Source: Dyadobacter bucti (lineage in GTDB: Bacteria; Bacteroidota; Bacteroidia; Cytophagales; Spirosomataceae). From it: a stretch of DNA of 64,000 nucleotides. The stretch is taken from contig NZ_SWFP01000001.1 in NCBI RefSeq assembly GCF_005869225.1, positions 434,001-498,000 on the forward strand, read 5' to 3'. The translations under genes were made by a program, and so were the position numbers. This document shows positions 33,938 through 41,506 of this stretch, one piece after another. The stretch's first letter is position 1, and every line of letters begins with the position of its first letter. Below the pieces are notes generated by a model. The model saw only the letters and a list, made by a program, of their open reading frames with translations. It searched no databases and was not told where the DNA came from.

Positions 33938-35149
33938 ATGAAAAATTTCAAATCCGTTACCTTTTTATCTATCGCTTTGCTGGTTTCAGGCGGCATTTTC
34001 ATAGCCTGCAAAGACGACGACAATTCCACGCCTGAGCCTCCGGCTGAAAAAGCTTACAAGTACATCGTTTCACTTAGTCTGCCCGCGCAGGAATCTTACC
34101 CTTTCCACATCCTGGATGACCTGGAAATCGGAACTGCGGATATTGAAAAGTCACAGGAAATTGCGGGACTCCCTGACAATGTACTGGTTACAACCCAGCC
34201 TGGTTTTGTTTATCTCAATTCGCCTCAGAAGCTGACCAAGTATTCCGTCGATAAAAACGGTATCCTCAAAGATGAAGGTTCTGTTCCAAACACAGGGATC
34301 AGCGGCGGTCCGGTATACACATTTCTTGACAATACCCGGCTGATGGTAAGTACCGGTCCAAGACAAACGACGGACAGTGTGTTTACATACCAGATCATCA
34401 ATACGAATACGATGACCGAAGAAAAAAAGGGGACGATCAAGTTGCCGATCAATAAAGGCGCTACTGCAATTCCGAGCAATTATATCGTGAAGGAAGGGAA
34501 GATTTATGTCCCTTACATTCATTCCAATGATAAGTACGTTTCCTTCGACAAAGCACCCATCGCGATTTTCAATGCCACAACCCAGGCGTATGAAAAGACA
34601 ATTTACACAGACAAAACAGCCAGCCTTGGTTACAGCATCATCAATTCACATGGTTTTACCGAAAACGGGGATCTTTACCTGGTATCCTGTAATTCAGACT
34701 ATTGGGCTGCCAATGAAGCAATGCCTTCCGGTATTGTGCGCATCAAAGCGGGCACTTCGGAGTTCGACAACAGTTATTTCCTGAACATGACCCTGAAACT
34801 CGGCGGCAGCCACACGGGCGGTATGGTGTATGCCGGAAACAATAAGGCCATTGTACAGGTGTTTGACAGCAACCTGATCAAAGCCTACAAAGATTACCAA
34901 ACCGGGTTTGTGATTCAGTATTATGAAGTTGATCTGGTTACGCAGGCGATACGCAAACTGGACATTCCTTTAAGCAAATATCCTAGACGCGCGCTTGAAA
35001 GAATGAAAAATGGCAAAGTAGCGATTATGGCCAATACCCAGAGCGCCGGCAATGCCATTTATGTTTACAATTCCGCAAACGGCGAAGTGAAAAAAGGGCT
35101 GGAGTACAAGGGAGCCGAATTTATGAGTGGGTTTATGTCCTTTGACTAG
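33938..35149 (+). CDS. DUF4374 surface lipoprotein (XusB-like)
   Basis: The 403-residue protein has a lipoprotein signal with Cys24 in GIFIACKDDDN. The acidic KDDD right after Cys fits the export signal for surface lipoproteins in Bacteroidota. The mature part belongs to DUF4374 and looks like a beta-propeller of repeated strands. XusB-type proteins bind ferric siderophores at the cell surface and pass them to the receptor. Here the gene follows the TonB receptor by 32 bp and ends the operon at a strong terminator. Ligand identity is unknown. Confidence 0.88.
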   Translation: MKNFKSVTFLSIALLVSGGIFIACKDDDNSTPEPPAEKAYKYIVSLSLPAQESYPFHILDDLEIGTADIEKSQEIAGLPDNVLVTTQPGFVYLNSPQKLTKYSVDKNGILKDEGSVPNTGISGGPVYTFLDNTRLMVSTGPRQTTDSVFTYQIINTNTMTEEKKGTIKLPINKGATAIPSNYIVKEGKIYVPYIHSNDKYVSFDKAPIAIFNATTQAYEKTIYTDKTASLGYSIINSHGFTENGDLYLVSCNSDYWAANEAMPSGIVRIKAGTSEFDNSYFLNMTLKLGGSHTGGMVYAGNNKAIVQVFDSNLIKAYKDYQTGFVIQYYEVDLVTQAIRKLDIPLSKYPRRALERMKNGKVAIMANTQSAGNAIYVYNSANGEVKKGLEYKGAEFMSGFMSFD

Positions 35150-35159
35150 ATTGCGGACA

Positions 35160-35200
35160 AAATAAAATGCCTGCCGGGAAAAACGGCAGGCATTTTATTT
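35160..35200. terminator. Bidirectional terminator
   Basis: AAATAAAATGCCTGCCG (35160-35176) and CGGCAGGCATTTTATTT (35184-35200) form a perfect 17-bp stem with a 7-nt loop. A- and T-rich flanks allow it to stop both the iron operon (plus) and the small membrane-protein operon (minus), whose last stop codon overlaps its right arm. Confidence 0.92.
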
Positions 35201-35569
35201 AAGGCTGTCTAGTCTCTTCTGAATTAGTACTTCCCTATAATTACGGCTTTCCGATTCAATTTCTTTGAGTCGCTGCCGGGAGACGCCCGGTTTCGACTTT
35301 TCTTTTTCCAGTTCTCTAATGAAACCTTTGATCCGGTAATCGGCATAAAGAAAAGAAGCCCTTTCTTTTATCTCTGTTGCTACAGTGTCTTTCAGAAAAA
35401 TGCCTCCGTGGTAAATGATATAACCTATAAATCCGACAATAATCAGCAAAAATTCCTTGACCGAACCATCGAGAAATTTATAAATGAGGGCGCTTAATAT
35501 AGTGGTAACCGTAGCGATTGCCTTACTTTCGTGATGAGTAAACGACAATCTCGACTTCGCTGGCGGCAT
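35195..35569 (-). CDS. Hypothetical small membrane protein
   Basis: The 124-residue protein has two hydrophobic segments (ATVTTILSALIYKF and FLLIIVGFIGYIIYHGGIF, about residues 20-62) followed by a charged, helical C-terminal half (FIRELEKEKSKPG, LKEIESESRNYREVL) likely to be cytoplasmic and coiled. No family is recognised. Its ATG overlaps the stop of the upstream 65-residue gene by one base (TAATG), so translation is coupled. The right arm of the bidirectional terminator contains its stop. The function is unknown. Confidence 0.68.
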   Translation of the reverse strand: MPPAKSRLSFTHHESKAIATVTTILSALIYKFLDGSVKEFLLIIVGFIGYIIYHGGIFLKDTVATEIKERASFLYADYRIKGFIRELEKEKSKPGVSRQRLKEIESESRNYREVLIQKRLDSLK

Positions 35570-35766
35570 TAATTAAAAAACTCCAGCAATTCCCGGGATT
35601 GGTTTCTTTCCGGATGCTTGCCCAGCGTGATCGACTTTCCGTTCTTCTTGTTGGTAAGAACGATATCCTGATTGAAGAATTGGATAGATGAGCGTACGAT
35701 AGCGTAAAGTGCAATAGCTGCCCCGCCAACGATTATCGAACTTGAAAAGAAATCTAATGCTTCCAT
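35569..35766 (-). CDS. Hypothetical 65-residue membrane-anchored protein
   Basis: The protein has one N-terminal membrane helix (SSSIIVGGAAIALYAIV) and a short soluble tail with IVLTNKKNGKSITLG and SRELLEFF. The beta-turn NKKNGKSITLG followed by an amphipathic end recalls the small 'constant' components found near bacterial effector genes (EACC type), but this is only a visual likeness. It overlaps the following 124-residue gene by one base. The two probably form one membrane complex or a regulated pair. Confidence 0.6.
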   Translation of the reverse strand: MEALDFFSSSIIVGGAAIALYAIVRSSIQFFNQDIVLTNKKNGKSITLGKHPERNQSRELLEFFN

Positions 35767-35882
35767 TGTGTAGTTTTTAGCGTGTATATTAATTGCGTAA
35801 ACTTAAAAATTACATACCAGTTTTCAAAAAATGAAGCATGCTTTTTCAAAAAACCGGCACAGTTCGCGGAATTATGACCCTA

Positions 35883-37016
35883 CTACATTTTCAGCATGTT
35901 ACCGATCTGTCGCGCGGTGCGGACGAGGTTCTCTCTTGTTTGGGAAATAGCTGTTGCCATGTCTGCGGGCCCGTTCCCGATGGCGAGTAAGGTGTCAAAA
36001 TACTGGTCGAGCTTTTCATTGCCGTTGAGTGGTATTTTGCCTGCAAGGCCAATAACCGGAAGGTTTTTCTTTTTAGCCTGAAATGCCACCCCGTAAGGTC
36101 CTTTCCCGTGCAATGTCTGTTCATCAATACTGCCTTCACCGGTGATCACGAGGTCAGCTTCCGCGACGGATTTTTCGAAGTTGGTAAATTCAAGAAAGAA
36201 ATCGATCCCATTCACAAGCCTTGCGTCCAGGAAAGCATAAAGCCCGGCCGCAACGCCACCCGCAGCACCGCCGTGCTTGACTAACGTCATATCTTTTCCA
36301 GTCTGGGTCAAAGCAATTTCAGCAAATCTGGCCAGACTTGCATCCAGCTTTTTAACACCTTCGGGCGTAGCTCCCTTTTGGGGGCCAAAAACTGCGGCCG
36401 AACCTTCTTCACCCAGTAATACATTTTCCACGTCACAAAGGATTGTGACCTCACAATCCGAAAGCCTCGGATCCAGTCGCGAAACGTCAATGCTGGCTAA
36501 ACTGGTAAATGTTTCCGGTTCAGTCAGTTCCGTACCGGCAGCATCCAGAAATCTGACGCCCAATGCACGCAGGATTCCGGTACCACCGTCCACGGTAGCA
36601 GAGCCCCCTATTGCAAGGACAAATTTTTTCGCCCCTTTGTCCAGGGCAAGTTTCATCAGCTCCCCGGTACCATAAGATGTCGCCAGCAGCGGATTGAGCT
36701 CCTCAGGTTTCACAAGATGAATCCCCGACGCATTTGCCATCTCAATAATAGCCGTCTCGCCTTCATTGACCAGCCCGAAAGTAGCTGTGATTTTCCTTCC
36801 GAAAGGATCATCCACCTCCGCGGAGATCAGCGTACCGTTATGTTTTTGGATCATCAGATCACCGGTACCGTCGCCGCCGTCACCTATCGGAAAACATTCA
36901 CAAACAAAGGAAGGGTCACTGGCCAGTAACCCTTCCTGAATTGCGACGGCCACGTCCATCGCGTTAAGACTGTGTTTAAACGCATTGGGAGCAATAAGGA
37001 CGCGCATTTTATTCAT
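35883..37016 (-). CDS. glxK: Glycerate 2-kinase family protein
   Basis: From the ATG at 37016 (MNKMRVLIAPNAFKHSL) the product has 377 residues, the usual size of class II glycerate kinases (GlxK/GarK). A TTG three bases upstream is unlikely to be the start. Motifs: IAPNAFKHSLNA at the N-terminus, FPIGDGGDGTGD, FVLAIGGSATVDGGTG, LCDVENVLLGE, KHGGAAGGVAAGL and ADLVITGEGSIDEQTLHGKGP. The enzyme phosphorylates D-glycerate using ATP and feeds glycolysis. It follows a tartronate-semialdehyde-reductase-like gene by 32 bp, a pairing typical of glyoxylate/glycerate catabolism. Confidence 0.92.
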   Translation of the reverse strand: MNKMRVLIAPNAFKHSLNAMDVAVAIQEGLLASDPSFVCECFPIGDGGDGTGDLMIQKHNGTLISAEVDDPFGRKITATFGLVNEGETAIIEMANASGIHLVKPEELNPLLATSYGTGELMKLALDKGAKKFVLAIGGSATVDGGTGILRALGVRFLDAAGTELTEPETFTSLASIDVSRLDPRLSDCEVTILCDVENVLLGEEGSAAVFGPQKGATPEGVKKLDASLARFAEIALTQTGKDMTLVKHGGAAGGVAAGLYAFLDARLVNGIDFFLEFTNFEKSVAEADLVITGEGSIDEQTLHGKGPYGVAFQAKKKNLPVIGLAGKIPLNGNEKLDQYFDTLLAIGNGPADMATAISQTRENLVRTARQIGNMLKM

Positions 37017-37048
37017 CAATTGAAAATATGAAAAATCGTTTCAAAGCA

Positions 37049-37942
37049 TTAAACTGTGTCCATGGCCGACAGCTTTTCAAGCGCGAGGTACAGTGACTGG
37101 TTTCCCGACGAACCTTTGCCCATGGCCTGAATGGTCACATAAAGTTGCTTGACCAGCGCAAGTCCCGGCAAGGATAACTTCATAGCATCCGCCTCTTCCA
37201 GTGCTATATTAAGGTCTTTTACGAAATTATCTACCGAAAAACCGGGCGAATAATCCGATCTGACCAGCTTCGGTGCCAGCACATCCAGGCTCCAGCAACC
37301 GGCAGCGCCTTTGGAAATGGATTCCAGCATGGTATTCAGGTCAAGCCCGGCTTTTTTTCCATAGATCAGACCTTCGCAGACTCCGATGATCGTACCGGCG
37401 ATGGTGATCTGGTTGCACATTTTTGTATGCTGGCCAGCGCCTGCGGCACCCTGGTATACAATGTTTTTACCAAAAGTTTCAAAAATAGGAAGTACCGAAT
37501 CAACGGTTTCCTTTTCGCCGCCGACCATGATGGACAATGTTCCGTTGATCGCACCAACTTCCCCGCCCGATACCGGCGCGTCTACCGCCTGGGCGTAATG
37601 TTTCGCTGCTTCTTCCGCAATTCTGATGGCGAGACTTGGCTTCGTGGTTGTCATATCAACCAGGATAGCGCCGGACTTTACTCCCTTAAATACTCCTTCT
37701 TCGCCAAAATAGCAGGCCTCAACGTCTTTCGGCGAGCCTATGATCGTTACGATTATGTCCGAGTTCGCTGCAATTTCTGCGTGGGTATCATACCATGTGC
37801 ATCCCAGATCGATCAGGTTCTGGGCTTTGCTTTTGGTTCGGTTCTGGACATTGACCTTGTATCCGGCATTGAGAAGATGCCTGACCATAGGATTTCCCAT
37901 CAACCCTGTGCCAATCCATCCGATTACTTTCTCTTTATTCAT
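37049..37942 (-). CDS. glxR: NAD(P)-dependent beta-hydroxyacid dehydrogenase, tartronate semialdehyde reductase-like
   Basis: The 297-residue protein has the family's Rossmann signature IGWIGTGLMGNPMVRHLL, the substrate motif DAPVSGGEVGAINGTL and the catalytic Lys in GAGQHTKMCNQI (about residue 176). NRTKSKA after strand 2 favours NADP. Members include 3-hydroxyisobutyrate dehydrogenase, GarR and GlxR. The adjacent glycerate kinase favours GlxR/GarR, reducing tartronate semialdehyde to D-glycerate. The gene symbol is an inference from context. Confidence 0.85.
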   Translation of the reverse strand: MNKEKVIGWIGTGLMGNPMVRHLLNAGYKVNVQNRTKSKAQNLIDLGCTWYDTHAEIAANSDIIVTIIGSPKDVEACYFGEEGVFKGVKSGAILVDMTTTKPSLAIRIAEEAAKHYAQAVDAPVSGGEVGAINGTLSIMVGGEKETVDSVLPIFETFGKNIVYQGAAGAGQHTKMCNQITIAGTIIGVCEGLIYGKKAGLDLNTMLESISKGAAGCWSLDVLAPKLVRSDYSPGFSVDNFVKDLNIALEEADAMKLSLPGLALVKQLYVTIQAMGKGSSGNQSLYLALEKLSAMDTV

Positions 37943-37984
37943 TATTCAAATATTGGGTTAATAAAATGCTTTCTGATCAGCGGT

Positions 37985-39589
37985 TCACTTTTTTACGGCC
38001 GTTTTTGGTATGAATTCGATAAAATCAACCTTGGCTGTCTCGCTTCCGTCCGCAATGCCCGTGAGCCTGATTTCCTCGCCGTTTTTTATTTTAACATTTG
38101 AAATTGTTTTCCTCCGCCAGCAGCCAACATCTTCGCTCAGTTTCCAGGCTGCCTTTTGCTTTCCGCCAATGTGCAAAGAAATGTTTCCCTGGCCATTTTT
38201 TTCGTCTGCGTAAGATACAACAATATCGTAAATACCGGTGGGCTGACCGAAGGCAGTTTTTGCAATCCCGGTTCCCGTGGTTTGTACGCATTGCTCGATC
38301 AGGAACTTGTCAGGATTGTAGCCGGAAAGGTCCATTTTTTCCACTTCCATGCCTATCACGGGAGTGAACCCTGTGACTCCGGCCTCGGAAAGGCCATTCC
38401 GGACGGCGCGCAACATGGAATAGGGAGAACCGTCATAATGTTTTACGCCTATTCCTTTCGCACCTCCGTCGACCGAAATCTTGATGCTTGATTTGACGAT
38501 CGCTTCCGTCGTAAGCAGCCTCGTAGGAACGCCCGGGATAATCGGCACATCCTTGCCCATAAAATATTGGGTGGTCGCGATTCTGGATTGTCTGTCGGTT
38601 TTCTGATATCCGTTTTGCTCGGTATGTGTCGATAAATGGACTGAGTTGATGTTGCCTTTCAGATCTTCGAGAACCAGCCCTGAGCTGCGGTCGTTGAGGT
38701 CATTGAGGCGAAAATCGATCTTTGGGTTTTCCTGATGAAGCCTGTCGGTCACCAGTTTGTATATCTCGGTCGTGCTGGCTTTCCTGAAATTGCGCCAGTT
38801 GTCGAGCTGGGGTTGTGCATACGGATTGTCTTTCAGAATCGGTATAGCCGCTTCCATATCAAACCCCGCCGCTTTTGCTTTTTTCTTGCAGGATTCACAG
38901 AAACAGGTCCCGCCTTTTACCGGATCATCGGACCGGCTGAAAAGCAGCATACAAGTCTGTACATAATCCACATCGTAATTCTTGGCAAGATCGCCGTAAA
39001 GCGCCACCAGATATTCGCGCACGTCGGGGTTGTTGGTACAAGGCCGGTCAACGGTCTTTCCTTCGATATCCCGCTGCTTGTATTCAGGATGTTTGGCCAT
39101 AAAATCCACCGGGATATAAGTATGCGAAACCTCTACCCCAGCCCGCAGGCCGCGCGCGTGGGCTTTGTCGAGCACTATTTTCAGCCAGTCCGTTTCATTG
39201 AGCCAGGCGTGTTCCGACATAATTGGTTTGATCTTTCCATATGATTCCATTTTAGGCTGGAAGTAAGCGCGGGAGTCCTCGGCATCCCATTCGGTACGCA
39301 CAGGATTATGGATAAAATTGAAAGTACCGGGCAGTTTGTCGTTGTTGAAAGGCCGGTGTTCTTCATGCATGACGGCAATCAGATACACCGAATTGATCCC
39401 CGCAATGCCGGTCATATTGTCCAGGATGAGATCAATTCCTTCGTCATGCACTTCCCAGGGATAAATACTGCCCGTAACTTCAAAAGCCGGTGCGGGCACG
39501 TTGGACCGTTGTATAGCCTGAGCGCTCAGCTCACCAAGGCACAACCAGGCCAGAGATGCCGTCAGGCATCCAAGATGGCGTAGATTCAT
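37985..39589 (-). CDS. Secreted TIM-barrel glycoside-hydrolase-like protein with C-terminal carbohydrate-binding-like domain
   Basis: The 534-residue protein has a signal peptide ending near LSAQ. The body resembles putative glycoside hydrolases: DKAHARGLRAGVEVSHTYIP, the HPEYKQRD segment, CTNNPDVREYLVALYGDLA, DYVQTCMLLFSRSD, then a CFCESCKKKA Cys cluster. That cluster is typical of an unnamed group in which a Cys pair binds metal or braces a loop. The last ~130 residues (GIYDIVVSYADEKNGQGNIS and AKVDFIEFIPK) look like a CBM6/malectin-type beta-sandwich. It sits between an LctP permease and a glycerate cluster, downstream of GH92 genes. Catalytic residues and substrate are unclear. Confidence 0.7.
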   Translation of the reverse strand: MNLRHLGCLTASLAWLCLGELSAQAIQRSNVPAPAFEVTGSIYPWEVHDEGIDLILDNMTGIAGINSVYLIAVMHEEHRPFNNDKLPGTFNFIHNPVRTEWDAEDSRAYFQPKMESYGKIKPIMSEHAWLNETDWLKIVLDKAHARGLRAGVEVSHTYIPVDFMAKHPEYKQRDIEGKTVDRPCTNNPDVREYLVALYGDLAKNYDVDYVQTCMLLFSRSDDPVKGGTCFCESCKKKAKAAGFDMEAAIPILKDNPYAQPQLDNWRNFRKASTTEIYKLVTDRLHQENPKIDFRLNDLNDRSSGLVLEDLKGNINSVHLSTHTEQNGYQKTDRQSRIATTQYFMGKDVPIIPGVPTRLLTTEAIVKSSIKISVDGGAKGIGVKHYDGSPYSMLRAVRNGLSEAGVTGFTPVIGMEVEKMDLSGYNPDKFLIEQCVQTTGTGIAKTAFGQPTGIYDIVVSYADEKNGQGNISLHIGGKQKAAWKLSEDVGCWRRKTISNVKIKNGEEIRLTGIADGSETAKVDFIEFIPKTAVKK

Positions 39590-39684
39590 GATGTTTGAAT
39601 TAAGATTTCAGAGATAGTTTTTTTCAGAAAAAGCAATGCGCCAACATCCGTTTTCCCGACAGAAATTTATAAAAAAGTGAATGA

Positions 39685-41451
39685 TCAGACAGCGTCAGGA
39701 ACCTGCGTTTTTTTCTTTGAATTAATGAAGATCAGGGAGGCAAAGATCACCACCACAGCCACAAGCCCGAGCAGGTATATATAACCTTTTGACACGTCCG
39801 GGACAGCCGACATCTGCTTGCTGTCAAGCATTTCGTAGACCGGGATGATCGATTTTACAAGGTATGCCTGCGCCAGGGTAATCAGACAGATCACTGCGAG
39901 CATGATAAAACTGTGTTTCACCGTGAACCGGAACAGCTGCGATTCCTTACCCACCAGATCGCCCGCCGCAGCCGCAACTGCAATCGACTGGGGAGAAATC
40001 ATTTTCCCGACAACACCTCCCGATACATTCGCCGCCACAGTCACCACCGGATCAACGCCAATGGATGCCGCAGTGGCATACTGAAGTTTACTGAACAAAG
40101 CGTTTGCCGACGTATCCGAGCCGGTGATGAAAACACCCAGCCAGCCGAGCATCGGAGCAAAAAACGGGAACAAAACGCCCGTATTAGCTAATACGGCCGC
40201 CAGTGTAAGCGTGATGCCCGAATCATTGACGATATAAGCGAAACCCAAAACGGCAGAGATGGTCAGTACCGGAAATTTCAGCTGGTTGAGTGTAGCCATA
40301 AAAACAGCAGCACCTTCGCTGAATTTCATACCCACCAAAGGAATCGCCACCAGCGCGGCAATCATAATGGCTGTCCCCGCCGCAGACAAATAATTCAATT
40401 TGAAAACCTTGGCAAGTACAACACCATCCTCTCCCTGGATCGCATTGTGAAGCCCGGGCACTTCAAACTGGGATAAACCCAATGTGTTCAGCACATCCTT
40501 GATCGGCTGCATTCCCCAGGCTATGACCATGATCGTCAGCATGATAAATGGCGACCAGGCCCGGAGTATCTGCCCGCCGGAATAGGTTACATCAGTATTG
40601 AAGGTCGGAGCGGGTTCGTTGGCAAACCGCCAGATCGTGGCGGGTTTCCAGAAACGCAGGAATGCCATCAGGCAGACGATCGACCCCAATCCTGCGATCA
40701 CATCAGGAAGCGCGGGGCCGAGATAATTGGAAGAAAACCATTGCAGAAAAGCAAATGAAAGTCCTGATACCATCACGGCCGGCCAGATCTCCTTTGCCTT
40801 TTTCACTCCGGCAATGATCGTTACCAGATAAAAGGGCAATATCACCGATAAGATCGGCAGCGTACGCCCGACCATCTGAGAAATAGGCAGCTCAGGAATT
40901 CCCGAAACCTGCGATGCGACGGTAATAGGTATACCAATGGAGCCAAACGCCACAGGCGCCGTGTTTGCAATAAGACAAATTCCGGCAGCATACAATGGTT
41001 CAAATCCCAGTCCGACCAGCATGGCAGCGGTAATCGCCACCGGCGCGCCGAAACCAGCGGTACCTTCCAGAAAAGAACCGAATGAAAACGCGATCAGCAG
41101 CGCCTGCAACCGTCTGTCGGAGGTGATTGAAGCCATAAAATGTTTGATAATTTCAAACTGGCCGCTTTTGACAGTAATATTAAACAGAAAAACCGCCATA
41201 ATCACCAGCCAGCAAATCGGGAAAAGTCCATATAATGCGCCGTGTCCGATCGACAATGCCGCCAGCTTCACCGGCATCCCGTAAACGGTAATGGCAATGA
41301 GCGCTGCGATGGCTGTTGCGATCAAACTCGCCTGGTAACCCTTCATTTTTTTGATGATCAATGCCCAGAAAATGAAGATTATGGGCACGGCCGCCACCAG
41401 GACCGACAAAATGATGTTGCCAAACGGATCAATAACCTGTGTCCATTTCAT
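39685..41451 (-). CDS. LctP-family lactate/glycolate permease
   Basis: The 588-residue membrane protein has 13-14 predicted helices and the family blocks FGSFLEGTAGFGAPVAI, NTAPVAFGSIGIPI and FITGSDTSANALFSKLQ, NVSGGVVGKMISPQS. LctP/GlcA proteins take up L- or D-lactate and glycolate with protons. Downstream genes for a hydroxyacid dehydrogenase and glycerate kinase favour glycolate or glycerate as substrate. This is context inference only. ATG 41451 is used, 55 bp after the GH92 stop. Confidence 0.93.
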   Translation of the reverse strand: MKWTQVIDPFGNIILSVLVAAVPIIFIFWALIIKKMKGYQASLIATAIAALIAITVYGMPVKLAALSIGHGALYGLFPICWLVIMAVFLFNITVKSGQFEIIKHFMASITSDRRLQALLIAFSFGSFLEGTAGFGAPVAITAAMLVGLGFEPLYAAGICLIANTAPVAFGSIGIPITVASQVSGIPELPISQMVGRTLPILSVILPFYLVTIIAGVKKAKEIWPAVMVSGLSFAFLQWFSSNYLGPALPDVIAGLGSIVCLMAFLRFWKPATIWRFANEPAPTFNTDVTYSGGQILRAWSPFIMLTIMVIAWGMQPIKDVLNTLGLSQFEVPGLHNAIQGEDGVVLAKVFKLNYLSAAGTAIMIAALVAIPLVGMKFSEGAAVFMATLNQLKFPVLTISAVLGFAYIVNDSGITLTLAAVLANTGVLFPFFAPMLGWLGVFITGSDTSANALFSKLQYATAASIGVDPVVTVAANVSGGVVGKMISPQSIAVAAAAGDLVGKESQLFRFTVKHSFIMLAVICLITLAQAYLVKSIIPVYEMLDSKQMSAVPDVSKGYIYLLGLVAVVVIFASLIFINSKKKTQVPDAV

Positions 41452-41506
41452 AAAATATCAATACGTTTTGTTCAATTAATTTATAGAAGTGATTTTTCCC
41501 TCAATC

